Origin: Nitzschia putrida | Lineage: Eukaryota; Bacillariophyta; Bacillariophyceae; Bacillariales; Bacillariaceae | DNA length: 64,000 nucleotides | Direction of reading: 5' to 3' | NCBI GenBank assembly: GCA_016586335.1 | Contig: BLYE01000029.1 | Span: 124,001-188,000 of the forward strand | Part shown: positions 49,399 through 60,726 of the stretch, piece after piece | How positions within the stretch are numbered: the first letter of the stretch is position 1 | Layout: the number at the start of each line of letters is the position of its first letter | The notes under the pieces: generated by a model | What the model was told of the DNA's origin: nothing | Databases searched by the model: none | Seen by the model: the letters and a program-made list of their open reading frames with translations, nothing else | Program-made: the position numbers and the translations under genes

Positions 49399-50794
49399 TG
49401 TTAGGTAAGGAAGTCCTATCGCAAAAGAAATGGGTTAGTAGTACTAACAACAACTAATGAATGATGCACCCCGGGAACAGCTGGAAATGGACGGGGTTGT
49501 AGGCCGATTGTAGAAAATGATGTGGGGGTTTTGCTGCCGCCACCGAAGTCTCAATGTGCTGCGATGTTGCAGTACTACGTACTCGTACATGTACCCGGCG
49601 GCGTGCTGCTGAGCAATTTATACGACGGATTCAACGCAGTTGGCAGGCTTCTCAAAGTGCGGGATCACGCTACATGCGATGGAGGCCGAAAACTCTCTGC
49701 CACCTACTGCAACTGTCAACAATTATAGCCGGAGTGACTAAGTTCAAACTACATTGTCTGGATTGGACAGTAGTGCCAATTTCTCCAAATAGACGGAGTT
49801 CCGGAAATACGTGATATGATAAGCCGAAAATCAGACCATCATCCTGCTGGCCGCCAGAAAATGGTCAGAACAGCCATGATTCCGAGGAAGCAAGCAATTA
49901 TGAGCGCGTTCAGATCCATGTCAGCATCCGTTGTCCGTAGTACCGTAGTTTGGACATCTGGAAATCGCGTACCAACCAGGTACTAGTACCAGGTACGACC
50001 CGGTATGTTGAGGTCTTCCAGCTTCTTGATCGTACTCTAGTAGGACGTTGGATTCAGAAGTCGTTGGAGGTGAAAAAAGATCTACTAGTATGTTGGAAAG
50101 AGAAGCCAGGAGAGAGGCTGTTGGGAATAGTTCGACATCAGAGTTATTGTTCCTAAAAGTAGTAGTTTACACAATAGTTTGCATAACTAGCTAGTAGTAA
50201 TATTTACGAACGAAATACTCAAGGACTAACAGCTTCATTCGCAATGTATGTATCAGTAGCTACTACTGCTACTGTTTTTAGCAGCAAGAACGAGTGGGAG
50301 CTAGGCAATCGAAGGCTATGATAGCTTCTGAAGCATCACCGAAAGTCTTCTCATTCTACAAGACGCAAGAAGAAGTCATCAGAAACCTGTCTGATCAATC
50401 AAGATTAATATATTCCCTACACCTGTGATGACATTCTTTCCTTCTTCACATCGTGGGACTTGTTGGTGGACGTACTACTACTACAGGTAGTAGTACTCGT
50501 ACTGTACGCCACCTTGGCAGGAAAAGGCCCCCCAGATACCCGTATACAAGCGGTTGTATGAGAACCACAAAAGACAGCGTATCATCATCATGATGTTGTT
50601 CTCGATCAGAACCTCCCTCTTCTTTCTGTTCGTACTGTTTATGCGTTAGAATACTGACAGTTCTACTAACGTTAGTAGAACAGGGTACGAGTATTCAGTG
50701 AAAGCAGTACCTACAAGTATGTAGAGTTCTAATATAAAATATAAAGCCATTATGCAACAAAACAATAATTAACAATACCATGTCAAAAACACAC
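49399..50794. other. Spacer with palindromes
   Basis: No gene is seen. It contains GGTACTAGTACC (49979-49990), TACTACTACAGGTAGTAGTA-type hairpin sequence near 50472-50495, and a perfect 22-bp palindrome at 50660-50681. Confidence 0.5.
50660..50681. repeat. Perfect 22-bp palindrome
   Basis: The palindrome is centred on AACGTT, with half-site GTTCTACTAAC. The core ACTAACGTTAGT recurs at 29324-29335 and 29927-29938. It lies downstream of TPR-like copy 2 and about 1.3 kb upstream of copy 1. Confidence 0.85.
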
Positions 50795-51535
50795 TCAGGC
50801 AGCAGGCGCTCCATTCGCGGACTCCGTTAGCAACAAGATCGTGTGATCTAGAAGAGTATCCACAAGGGATCGAACCTCTGTGCTATTGCTGTACACATCT
50901 TTGTGTGTTTCCTTGAAATCTTCAGCAGCACATACCAGACACTGATAACAAATAGATGCTTGCTTTTTCTGCTGTAGATATTGGTAGGCTTCACCCAAAT
51001 TGTTCAAGAGAATCAGCTCGAAATGGCTTCGCTGTGTGAATGTAAGTAGTAGCTCCCCTGCATGGCGGTATAGCTGAATCGCCCGAGCATATCCTGCTTT
51101 CACGTAGATCGAATTTCTGTTGGCCTTCATGGCAAGGATGTGATGACAAATGGCCAAGTTGACAATGATCCCAAAGGATACCTTTCGGGAGATCTCATCG
51201 AAGCTTGATTCATTCAGAGTATGTCCTGGTGCAGTAGGATATAGTTCGACGGGGTGATGAAACACACAGGAGTCAGAAATACCGGGTTCATTGACGTGCA
51301 TTGTTGTACCCCTATTCCATTCCAATGCAATGCCAAGGGAGTCCTTGCGTGTCATCACTTCCTCGCCATCATGAGTGAGTGAGACTAGCCCCCGCACTTT
51401 TTGCAATGCTCGCAACAAGATTCCCGTTGCTGTGTCATGTCTTAGAGAAAGCATCTCTTGTGTAGCTTGATTGTTGAGGACCAAAGCATCGGCCAAGGAC
51501 TCAAGCACATTGTCTGGTGGTGAAACGACGAGCAT
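50795..51535 (-). CDS. TPR-like array copy 2, uncharacterised
   Basis: The protein is 246 aa from the ATG complementary to 51533-51535. Family landmarks in order: ALVLNNQATQEMLSLRHDTA (about 16-35), a first helix pair LLRALQKVRGLVSL, a variable middle, VSFGIIVNLAICHHILAMKA (about 125), ARAIQLYRHAGELL, LILLNNLGEAYQYLQQKKQA, and a C-terminal helix LVDTLLDHTILLLTESANGA ending PAA. The helix pairs with L-x2-A-x2-Y/L spacing and NNLG-x-A-x3-L-x4-A are TPR-like, so a protein-binding solenoid is likely. The function is unknown. All six family members lie on the minus strand within 13 kb. Confidence 0.75.
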   Translation of the reverse strand: MLVVSPPDNVLESLADALVLNNQATQEMLSLRHDTATGILLRALQKVRGLVSLTHDGEEVMTRKDSLGIALEWNRGTTMHVNEPGISDSCVFHHPVELYPTAPGHTLNESSFDEISRKVSFGIIVNLAICHHILAMKANRNSIYVKAGYARAIQLYRHAGELLLTFTQRSHFELILLNNLGEAYQYLQQKKQASICYQCLVCAAEDFKETHKDVYSNSTEVRSLVDTLLDHTILLLTESANGAPAA

Positions 51536-52370
51536 TTTTTTCTTTACGAAGCGACTGATGTTGTGTTTCGAAGATGAGTTTTATGGCAAAGTGCGCTTCT
51601 GAATCGTTGCAGCTACGGCAGGATTCCACACATATCGTGGAGTAGCGCTGAAGGAAGGAGACAGCGCAATGCAGGCCACCTGTCAAGAATCTGATCATGT
51701 CGTAATACCGGTGCGATGCATGTTGGATCCGGCCTTATATACTAGTCCCGAGCCTAGTACGGGCAGACACGAGCGGACGTCTCTCCATTTACAAGCCAAT
51801 AAAAAGAAGCTTATTTAATGGTTCTGTGTTTCGAAGGCGTGGCCACCCCTACTCATTGGATTTCACATGTTTGAGAATTTCATTCCTTAAGGCCTTTGTG
51901 GGGAACTTGACGCTAAACGTGTCCTCGTCAACTCTTTGCACTGACGCAGGTTTCCCGTTTTATTTAAAATCAAATTTTTGATGACGATGCTACTTGAAGT
52001 TCGTTTCGTCTCGAATACACTCTTTTCCTCTCCAACCATTTCCCCATTAATCCACTTGGTAGCAACCTCCATGCTTGCAGAACAAAAGTTGGAACTAAAT
52101 TTCACTGGTTGCATCTTCCTCTTCTAACTCCGCAAAACATCAGGTCTAAATTTATTCCAAACCCTGCCACAGATCCAATCTGATATGAGAACCCAGGCCG
52201 AAAGTTGCGGACCTTTTGAACCAGAGCTTGCTAGTAGTCATCGAGAGAGCTAACATGTTGTACTAGTAGAAAGAACCGGCAGGGGTTGCTGCACAGTATT
52301 TCACGGAACAAAACTGAAGATTAGTATGAAAGTACTCCTGTATCTATTCTAGGTAGCTAAATTTGGCAGA
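51536..52370. other. Spacer between array copies 2 and 3
   Basis: No gene is recognised. A minus-strand frame at 51887-52114 has no motif. Confidence 0.45.
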
Positions 52371-53177
52371 TTAGGCAGCCGCTGCTGCTATTGGGTACCC
52401 TGCCCAGGCTACCGCTACAAAATTTGGCAGGAGTGAGTCCACCAGTGACCGGATACCCTCATCCATCTGGTATAGTTTGTTCGTCCTTCTGAATTGAGTC
52501 GAAGCAATCGACAAGTGTTGAGACCACTGGTTGGCCTGTTCAGGTTGGTTTAGTCTCAGGCAAGCGTGGCCCAGGTTGCTCAGGAGAAGCAACTCGACAG
52601 GATGGGCTGGTTGCTTCAAGCTCACCACAAGCTTCCGGCTGCACTCATATAGTCGAACAGACTTTTGTAGTAAGTCCACAGCGTCTTGTTGGTTTCCTTC
52701 TCCCAGGAGTCTGTCGCCCAATGCTTGATAGCACATTCCCAAGTTGCATACAAGGCTCAGTGAAGTCAACACAATTGCACACTCAACCGACGACGATGTG
52801 TCCTCTTCGCACCCTTCCTTTGAAGTTTCAAAGGGACACAAGATGAGGGGCCCATGAACCATTGACGGAAACTCCGACGACTCTAGACAGGAATCTAGGT
52901 GCACAACACTATCCCAGTGACAATGCACTCCAAAGTTCACCATCGATGTGACTTTTTGGGATCGAAATGATTGAGCCTCTTCCTTGAGTTGTGCAAGGGT
53001 ATTCCCCAGCATTTCTCTTGCCTCGCTGTAGTCTTGAGAGCGCATTTGCACGGTAGCAAAGTTGTTGCTCTCAATGGCTTTGTTCAAAGCCTGGTGAATC
53101 GCTACAGTTGCGGCATTGTCAAGATGTTTATCCAAAGATGAAACACTGTTTCCGGTAGCAGGGATGGAAGGAATCAT
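52371..53177 (-). CDS. TPR-like array copy 3, diverged
   Basis: The protein is 268 aa from the ATG complementary to 53175-53177. It is the most diverged member: ALNKAIESNNFATVQMRSQD then EAREMLGNTLAQLKEEAQSF (first helices), TSLSLVCNLGMCYQALGDRL, LLQKSVRLYECSRKLV, ELLLLSNLGHACLRLNQPEQ, then ANQWSQHLSIASTQF and a C-terminal IRSLVDSLLPNFVAVAWAGY ending in six Ala/Ile-rich residues (PIAAAAA). The last TPR pair is well kept. It retains an intact frame, which suggests function. The long divergent spacer on its 5' side has no recognised gene. Confidence 0.75.
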   Translation of the reverse strand: MIPSIPATGNSVSSLDKHLDNAATVAIHQALNKAIESNNFATVQMRSQDYSEAREMLGNTLAQLKEEAQSFRSQKVTSMVNFGVHCHWDSVVHLDSCLESSEFPSMVHGPLILCPFETSKEGCEEDTSSSVECAIVLTSLSLVCNLGMCYQALGDRLLGEGNQQDAVDLLQKSVRLYECSRKLVVSLKQPAHPVELLLLSNLGHACLRLNQPEQANQWSQHLSIASTQFRRTNKLYQMDEGIRSLVDSLLPNFVAVAWAGYPIAAAAA

Positions 53178-54412
53178 GTTGCGTTTTTTGTGGTTTTATG
53201 AGACGAGGGAAACAACAACTGGGAAAGCCCGCCCGAGGGACCAATTGGCGTCCTCCGAAACTTGTTGTGGTGGTGGCGATGCAATGCGGTCGTTCCGATG
53301 CTACCGCCGGCAATATGAGGTAGGGACTGTCGTGACAAAAAAGGACGCGATTGGCAATATGTAGTTTGGGGCGAAGGCAACCGCTTTAGTTCTCGTTTCA
53401 TCCGCATAATATATGCAAGGGATGGCATTTTCTACCCATTGTTGTTCAAACGCCACCTTCCTACAATGTCGTCCTACCGTACTCACAATTACTGTCCCCT
53501 CCTATTGATTGGTTCCTCGCAATTGTAGAAAAGATGCAGCAACAATGTGAGATGTTTTCGAATGTCGAGTGATGCAGCTCCCTGCTGCTGTGCAATTTAA
53601 CAGGAGAAAATTACGGGCCAAAGTACTTCCTTGGTGTTCCTAAAGGTGAACTACTACCCTTCAGCATCTCTTTGTGTGAGCTACCACCGGTACCAGGTAG
53701 TGAGCTCCTCGCTGTCATCATTCGAGCATCTCTGCGGGAAGAGTACAAGCAAGAATGTCTGACGACAGTTCCAAACGAAGATCTCTAGTCGTAGATAGTA
53801 CTACATAACGTTAACAGTCAGTACAGCGCTGGCAGTTACCGGTTGTTAGTGTTGCCGCTGAAAAACATACGTTAGCATATACTAGTACTAGAGGTACTAC
53901 TAGTACTGTTAGTACTATGTTGTGTTGCCACCATTATCGTTTGGGGATCATGGAATGAAACAATCTGGTACGGAATATGGAAGAAATATGGAAAAACTAT
54001 TGAACTCCACCACCGACCACGGCTTCCTATTATCCCTGGCTGGGGTAGAATATTGGCAATCCCAGTGTAAACTCCACGACAATATATATTGCAATTTACC
54101 AAACATGGTAGTAAATGGTACCGCTAACACTAACGTACTACTACAGTAGTAGTACTAACATTAGTACTACTGATTGTGCCAATAGTTAGTACCTTCCACA
54201 CTACCCTGGTAGATTAAGAAATCCAACCTGCTCTCTTGATTGGTTGTAGTTTTAGAAGAGCTAGAGTGACATTTCCTGTTACAAACAGAAGTAAGGATCT
54301 ATTTCATGTGGTGTTACTCTATCAGTCAAAATTGCCGTAACATTGCAGATTCAAAAGTGGTCGAAAGGTAAACAAAACCTTGGTAGCTCTGTGGAAAACC
54401 ATAGGGAATATC
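53178..54412. other. Spacer between array copies 3 and 4
   Basis: No gene is seen. Dense TAC/GTA palindromes lie at 53690-54180, including a 10-bp-arm hairpin at 54135-54155. Confidence 0.5.
54135..54155. repeat. Near-perfect hairpin of TAC/GTA repeats
   Basis: GTACTACTAC, one central A, then GTAGTAGTAC: 10-bp arms with a single-base centre. Similar tracts follow to about 54170. Confidence 0.85.
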
Positions 54413-55144
54413 CTAGGCAGCTGGAGCCACCGGGGAGGGAGTCCCAACGACTTTCGAGAAGACTATAGACATAAACAGGTCCACCAAAGCCTGATTGTTT
54501 TGCTCGTTGCCCGAGCACCACCATCCAGCAGTGCTCTTGAGTTGAACCACGGCTCTCGACAGAGCTCGATAGCATTTGCTTGATTGATCGACTTCTTCCA
54601 ATTGGCCCAAAGCTAGGCCGAGATTGTTGAGGATGATCAACTCACACCAAGAGTCCTGCATATGCACTTTCATCTTTGAAGTTTCCAACAGTTTACTGGC
54701 ATGCAAGTAGAGTTGAACAGCTCTTCTCAGTCCTTGTACCCTGTCATTGGATTGCTTCGTTGCCAATACGTGATGGCAAATTGCTGTGTTTGTGATGATG
54801 GCGACGGACACCGAGCAAAACACTTCATTGAAAGAAGTTTCACACCCATTGTGCTTGCCCCCCTCGATGACATGCAGTGCAAGAGGCTGTTGGAACATGT
54901 AAGCAGTGGCATCATTCCCCAAATCAGATTGAAGACTGTTCGATGCGAGAGAAATCTGTACAGATACGTTCATTCGCCCTGAAGCCTTGATTTCAGATGC
55001 TTCGACATGAGCAACAAACTGTTTGAAAGTTGAAAGCGCACATGACAAGGTCTTGGAAGCTAGATCATGGCGGCCTTCATTAAAATACCGTGTTGGCTCC
55101 TCGTTGAGGCTGATGGAATGTGCAAAATCTTCGGAGATAGACAT
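54413..55144 (-). CDS. TPR-like array copy 4, uncharacterised
   Basis: The protein is 243 aa from the ATG complementary to 55142-55144; the frame extends 15 codons further but without an ATG, and MSIS matches the MSYQ start of copy 5. Landmarks: LASKTLSCALSTFKQFVAHV, the central FNEVFCSVSVAIITNTAICH, LRRAVQLYLHASKLLETS, CELIILNNLGLALGQLEEVD, then SSKCYRALSRAVVQLKS and QALVDLFMSIVFSKVVGTPS ending VAPAA. The first repeat has lost the usual NNQA (here LNEEPTRYF). It is closest to copies 5 and 6, which share the SKIVGTP ending. Confidence 0.75.
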   Translation of the reverse strand: MSISEDFAHSISLNEEPTRYFNEGRHDLASKTLSCALSTFKQFVAHVEASEIKASGRMNVSVQISLASNSLQSDLGNDATAYMFQQPLALHVIEGGKHNGCETSFNEVFCSVSVAIITNTAICHHVLATKQSNDRVQGLRRAVQLYLHASKLLETSKMKVHMQDSWCELIILNNLGLALGQLEEVDQSSKCYRALSRAVVQLKSTAGWWCSGNEQNNQALVDLFMSIVFSKVVGTPSPVAPAA

Positions 55145-57577
55145 GGTTGAAAGTAGTTGGTAGTGGTCGATTGGGATGGGCCGAATCAATTTTTTGTGAC
55201 CAAGCTACGCTGTGCATAATCGTCGATGTCCATAAACGTCGACAGATTTCACGTAGAATCCTTACAGCGCGTGTACTGGGCGCCACAAGAGCTCCTTTCC
55301 ACTTTGATGTGGTCGATCGCGGAATTGCTAGGTCGCAACGACAATTTCTCGTACTTTACTTTCCGGGCAGACTATGAGTGAAAAACGTTGAATTCGAATA
55401 AAAAATTCACAGCATCTTCATTTGAATACAAAATCACTAAGTATACAAATGTTTGTAGCAGGAAAGTTTAAGTTATTTTTTGTCTAAGGAAAGATGATTC
55501 CTTTCATGCCTACATACCTTGGTACAAAACTGTGCGTAGAAACCCCGTAGGTGACCCCTTGGCCCCTGTCTAGAATGCTTATAACTCCTTAATACAAAGG
55601 ATCTACAGTACCCCCGCTCATTCACCTACTCTTTGCATACCATAGTATAGTTCTACCTTTCAACTTGTATGGAAATGGGTTAGATTGTTGCATTTCACTT
55701 CAAAGTTGTAAAAATGGTCAAATCTGTCGAAGCTATTGGACGTAGAATGTGTAGAAATTGTACCACAGGAAAATCTGTCGACGTTTATGCACAGCGTAGC
55801 AAGAATTGTCGTCTCCTCCCTGACACGCATGGGAAAGAGCTTTCCGCGCCTGGGCCGGCTATTATTGCACTGCTGTCTAGAACGGGCCTTTCGGAACAAA
55901 AGGCGATGACTGGAGAGGACAGGACTAAATGAGAAAAACGACTATCTTCCAGTTATTTAAGGACAACACTGAATGAGGTCAATTATTCCAGTGATGAACA
56001 TTTCAATATTACGAATATGACTTATCGAACGCGCCTTACGACGACCGACAACGGAGGATGATGAAGCTACCTTCACCTAACGAAATGTCATCGCGCTCAC
56101 GTGATATACCGCTACTACTACTATTTTAGACCCCTAATGGGCATATGCAGTAATGTAACAACATGTAGTGTACTCTGAAGACAGCAGCACGACAACTACT
56201 ACTACCGGTTCTCGGTAGAGATTTACGCAGTACAGTTAGTACAACGACGAAGATACCCTATCATAGTTCTACGAGCACAGACGACGCGGAGACGACGACA
56301 AAAATGCAAACCACAAGCAAGAACGTGCCCAACAACATCACACGACGCCGCGCTCGTGCGTGAGGATCTTGAGGAACTCGGATGGTTCAAGGCAACATGC
56401 GTGGCATGAGACGATCGATCAATATTGCGGACCACCACGAAGAACAAAAGCGGAAGGAGTAGTTTCAGCTATGTTGTGTATAATAGAGTCCTGCTGGCTC
56501 TACTGGTAGAAGCTACCACCAACCACCAGGTAGTAGTAGGGTATTAGTAGAGCTTTGCTAGCAGCAATCGGCCGGGTGGTATTTCTTTCTCTTCTGTGAT
56601 GATATTCGCCGGGGTTGTAGTCGTTCTGTATTCTGTACTCTAGCTAGTACTAGTATACAACAGGACAGCAAGAGTGCAGTTGCCCTGTCCACGCGAGCTA
56701 GTCACCCATCCAAGACGATGACGTTGGGGTTAAACCAAACACCAATTAATTCTCCTCCTCCTGGGAAAGTTATTCCGTCCTTCCACTTACAAACACCACA
56801 TGGAGTGAAACGTACACCAGCATCCGACATACGACGACGAGGACCAAGAGGATCGCCTTTTTGCATTGTACTGGTGGTAAAACCGGTGTGGTGCCCAGTG
56901 AGCACAGCTTCCTTGATCTTTCACCGGACAGAAAAAACGATCACGGGGATACTATTGCCGATAATTAGGTTGATGATGATGTGTTCAAACTTGTTTGTGT
57001 CGAACTGGCTGGAGTTATGCTGGCAACCATAACGCAATGTGAAGTGTAGTTGCCATCCTACTAAACTGCCATGATGAAAGGGCAAAAAGAATGCTGCCGA
57101 AAACTTCAGTCAAGAACTACTAAGACTAATAATACTACCGGTAACTATATGAAAATACATTCGTCGGTCATGCGCCCAATACTCTACTTGGCAAGTGACC
57201 TTGGTCCTGACTTGCAGCGTAGGGAGATTATCTTGTTGTCGTTGTTATGCGATATACTCCTTACTTTTCGCCAAAAGTAGGCATAGGTACTACAGTACGT
57301 ACGTACTCGTCCGGCGGTGGCAGCAAAGAAGGGGAAGCGATCCATGTAGTCGAATGCGACACATCTTATCATGGTGACTGTGACATAGGTGAGTGTGGAC
57401 AGAACGACAGACTGTTCAGCTGAAGTCAAGAGCCTCACGTTTTTCACGACGACGGCTGGACGCGAAGTGCGAAGTCGGGCAGCATGTCAGCATCGCAACA
57501 TCCCATCATCAGATATCAGCATCCTTTCAACTGTTGGTTGTTGCAGACATCAGATCCAGAAACCTCCCATCTTCACA
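55145..57577. other. Spacer, about 2.4 kb
   Basis: No gene is recognised. Several frames of 60-100 codons exist (for example 55714-55932 + and 56702-56905 -) without a known motif. TAC/GTA tracts lie around 56110-56230, 56500-56560 and 57280-57300. Confidence 0.45.
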
Positions 57578-57775
57578 ATGCATTCGACACTTCCAACTCT
57601 CATGGCCCGAGGAAAGGGCAAGACAATCCCTATCAAGCTTCTGAGTACTGCTGGCACAGGCTTCTTCTACACCACCCGGAAAAATGTCACCAATACACAA
57701 ACCAAAATGGCTCTGGTCAAGTTTGATCCTATTGTCCGACAACGCGTTCTATTCCGAGAACACAAGATCAAATAA
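57578..57775 (+). CDS. Ribosomal protein bL33, mitochondrial type
   Basis: The protein is 65 aa from the ATG at 57578, or 57 aa from the ATG at 57602, where the bacterial protein begins. MARGKGKTIPIKLLSTAGTG, then FFYTTRKNVTNTQTKMALVK and FDPIVRQRVLFREHKIK match bacterial bL33 along its whole length (the family ends in FDP-x-VRQ-x-V-x-Y/F-x-E-x-K-I-K). The paired zinc-binding cysteines are absent, as in the Cys-less form of E. coli type. It belongs to the large subunit near the E site. Because diatom plastids normally encode their own L33, a nuclear copy of this type is most likely mitochondrial. The frame stays open upstream to 57389 without an ATG. Confidence 0.88.
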   Translation: MHSTLPTLMARGKGKTIPIKLLSTAGTGFFYTTRKNVTNTQTKMALVKFDPIVRQRVLFREHKIK

Positions 57776-58393
57776 ACGAATTTGGAGGTCTGCTTGAGAT
57801 GGAGAGATCGCCCTCATGTCCTCATGCAACCAAATCTCCGTTCTTGTACCTTTTTTTCTTCGAGAATGGCCCTCTGGATTCGACGGCTCATTGTCTTTTC
57901 TTGATATTGTGGCTGCTACGAAACCAAATTGATTTCCTAGTAGAAAACGCATGCTATTGTCACCCTGTTTCGTGTATCGTTTCTCGTTTGCCGGAGAATG
58001 CATCCACACTGAGTAATTTGGTTCAGCACTACGAGTAGAACTGGTGGGTCTATGCAAGACTTTTGATGGTCGTACCGCCAATAGTGTACTATAAGGAGGA
58101 CGGCTGTGAAGTTCCAATGTTTCTTTCGTTGGTGCTTTCCAGGCATTGTTCTTCACGTCGTGGGCCATAGTCGTGTGAGTCGTATGAATTCGTCGTTGTT
58201 CAGGATTCGATGTTCCATGCCGCCTAAATGGTCTTCAAGGAATCCAGGAGCAAGTAACAAGCTACACCAAGGAACCATGGCGTAAAACTGTAGCTATACC
58301 ATACGTACTCAACCATATCCATTGATTGTTCAAAAATGCTCTATTAGTTGTTCTTATGCAATGACAAGGAGACGTCACCATTCCGTGAGAGAA
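57776..58393. other. Spacer between convergent genes
   Basis: A minus-strand ATG frame (57749-58168, 139 codons) overlaps the last codons of bL33 and shows no motif; I do not call it a gene. Nothing else is seen. Confidence 0.45.
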
Positions 58394-59107
58394 TCAAGCA
58401 GCTGGTGCCACATTAGGGGTTCCAACAATCTTGGAGAATACCAGAGAGAAGAATAGGTCTACCAAGGCTCGATCGCTGTCGCTGCAATCATACAGCTCGG
58501 TTGTGCTCTTGAAGCGCATGGCAGCTTGTGAAAGAGCATTGTAGCAGGCAGAAGCTTGCTCTGTGTCTTCCATGTATTCGAAAGCAAGCACCAAGTTGTT
58601 TAGGATGATCAACTCACAAGGATTCGTGCTGCACGGTTCATGTGATTGACTGTTGTTTAACAGTTTGCTCGCATGTAGATACAGTTGAACAGCCTTTTTC
58701 ATGTCCTCATTGTTGTTGCAAGGAGGGTAGATCATTGCTTGAGCTTGATGACAGATTGCCATGTTGACAATGATTGCCAGTGAGGCTGTGCAAAAGAGTT
58801 CTTCAAAGAAGTCTTCTGTTCTTTCTTCTTTCTCGAAAGCCCGTAGAAGAAATGGCTCTCGGAACATGAATGTGGAATGATTTTGTGGGATTTCGTCTTG
58901 AAAATCTTGAGAGGCAAGTGAGACCTCCACACCAACTGCCGTAGAGGTGTTATCTTCAGAATCATGATGGAATTGAGAGACAAACTCCCTCAGTGTAATC
59001 AGTGCCTGTGCCAAAAGCTTCGAAGCTGGAGCGTAACGGCCGGCCATAACATCCTGAGATGCCTGGTTGTTCAGTCGGAGTGCTTGAGTCAAAGTTTGGT
59101 ACGACAT
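58394..59107 (-). CDS. TPR-like array copy 5, uncharacterised
   Basis: The protein is 237 aa from the ATG complementary to 59105-59107. It is the clearest family example: LTQALRLNNQASQDVMAGRY, APASKLLAQALITLREFVSQ, then a variable acidic part ending FREPFLLRAFEKEERTEDFF, EELFCTASLAIIVNMAICHQ, MKKAVQLYLHASKLLNNS, CELIILNNLVLAFEYMEDTE, QASACYNALSQAAMRFKSTT, and a C-terminal ALVDLFFSLVFSKIVGTPNV ending APAA. Three TPR-like helix pairs are separated by a linker of variable length and sequence. A cytosolic protein-interaction role is inferred from the fold only; no partner or pathway is indicated. Confidence 0.78.
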   Translation of the reverse strand: MSYQTLTQALRLNNQASQDVMAGRYAPASKLLAQALITLREFVSQFHHDSEDNTSTAVGVEVSLASQDFQDEIPQNHSTFMFREPFLLRAFEKEERTEDFFEELFCTASLAIIVNMAICHQAQAMIYPPCNNNEDMKKAVQLYLHASKLLNNSQSHEPCSTNPCELIILNNLVLAFEYMEDTEQASACYNALSQAAMRFKSTTELYDCSDSDRALVDLFFSLVFSKIVGTPNVAPAA

Positions 59108-60726
59108 TGTTGAACTTAGTTTTGAACAATCTGGGAATTCGATTTGTCTCGAAGAACTTTGTTTTTTGTGAGTGCGATTTGTGATAATGGTTCAAGTCGC
59201 AACGTGGACACCCAATGATGAGATCTGAGATCTCCCACCGCCGATTCACGCGGTGTGGAAGGACTTGGAGTTCGTCCATTTACTTAAAGGAAAAACGGGT
59301 CTTGCGGAACAGCGTCAACCGACATTGGTGAATGTGGCAATACCGCTACGATAGCATGAAGAATTATTCCATTTAAGGACATGACCTTGTAACTTTACAG
59401 CAACTCCTCCGTACAAAATAGTACAGAAGTGTGCTGTCGTACGTTCGTACTACTACCGACACCACCTGAAGTAGTCCTAAAGTTAGTACCAGTCGTAGCA
59501 GAGCGTCATCCGTCGTCTGGTATAGTATTGTTTACAGGAAGAAGATGAAAGCGACCAACGTTGTTTACTAAGCAAACATAACTTCTAAATCGAGCATCGT
59601 TGTGTCACGGTCGGCGAAACAAACTATGTCTGGAGTTCGTGGTTTGGCCTACTACGAGCAAGTATGCCAAGATGGCGGGCCATTGTCCTGATACGTGTTT
59701 AGCCCAAAAAAATGAACTATAGTGAAAACAACGACGATGCACAGCATTTTTATTCACAAAATGTTGCCGCCAGCGTTATCAAACTACTCGAATTTATTGG
59801 AAGTCCCCCAAAGATGAAATAATGACGGCACACGCTGCCATTAAATGAGACTGTCTTGTTACCAGCAGTATGGTACTTTTAGGACGGAAGAGTCAAACGT
59901 GCTGCATTTCGTCTGCACAATAACGTAGTCTGAGTTGGGGGATTTGGAATAATCTGAAACGTTGTTGTGATTCAAAACAACATGAACTCAGTCCCAATCT
60001 TCTTCAAGTTGGTGGCTTGATTTTGAATATACCGCCATTATTTTGCGTAGTACTGTACTAGTGTTGGTAGTTGTGGATCAGGATCTTCGGAGAGTGACAC
60101 CTGCTACCTAGGAATATTGTGTTGTTTCGTCCTGTAAACGAGATGTCCTCCATAAAAGACGATTATTGTACCAAGTTGGCATGTTTCCAATTTCACCTCA
60201 TACCTCGTCATAACCTGCCATCCGAACGAGCCATGGCGATAGGTAGGTTTGCAGCACGACAAATACATTTCCCAGAGGAAAGGTATGGCAAGCCGTGTGG
60301 TGAAAACTGGTCAAGAAGACAAGAATAAGAAAATCAAGACGAACAAGATGAGGAATGGTATCAGGAAATGAAGGAAGAGGGCGTTCGTAAGTTGCATCAT
60401 AAAGTTGTGATGAGTGGTCATGATATATGACGTTCTTGTCTGTGGTCTCGCAAAAGCCTTCCTCCTTATTTTGTACAACTGCCCTCCAGCATAAACGTAT
60501 CTGAAGGATGCGTAATCACTCATGCTAGCTTGTCTCGGGCAAAAGTGGTATCCTCATGCAGGACGAAGAACAAGGAGATCAAAGATTGTAACATCCTTTT
60601 CAAAGGAAAGCAAGGAGGGTAGACCAGCTTTAAGTTCTTACAATAAACCAATTTACCAGTATGTTACCACTCTATTAGCAGGAGTACCTACTAGTGTACA
60701 AATGACGGCAAACTTTATGTTCATGT
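59108..60726. other. Spacer between array copies 5 and 6
   Basis: No gene is recognised. A plus-strand frame at 60119-60328 lacks an ATG at its start and has no motif. Confidence 0.45.

Noticed and set aside
55714..55932. Cys-containing plus-strand frame (CRNCTTGKS) considered as a transposase zinc-ribbon relic
   Set aside because: Only one Cys pair is present and no transposase core or terminal repeats are visible nearby.
56904..56927. Minus-strand codons spelling PVKDQGSC, identical to the papain-family active-site lead-in
   Set aside because: The following residues (AHWAPHR) do not continue the C-G-S-C-W motif, the frame is short, and no other papain landmarks surround it. Probably chance.
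57749..58168. 139-codon minus-strand ATG frame overlapping the end of bL33
   Set aside because: It overlaps the conserved C-terminal codons of bL33, shows no domain, and would have to share 3' sequence with it. Possible but unsupported.
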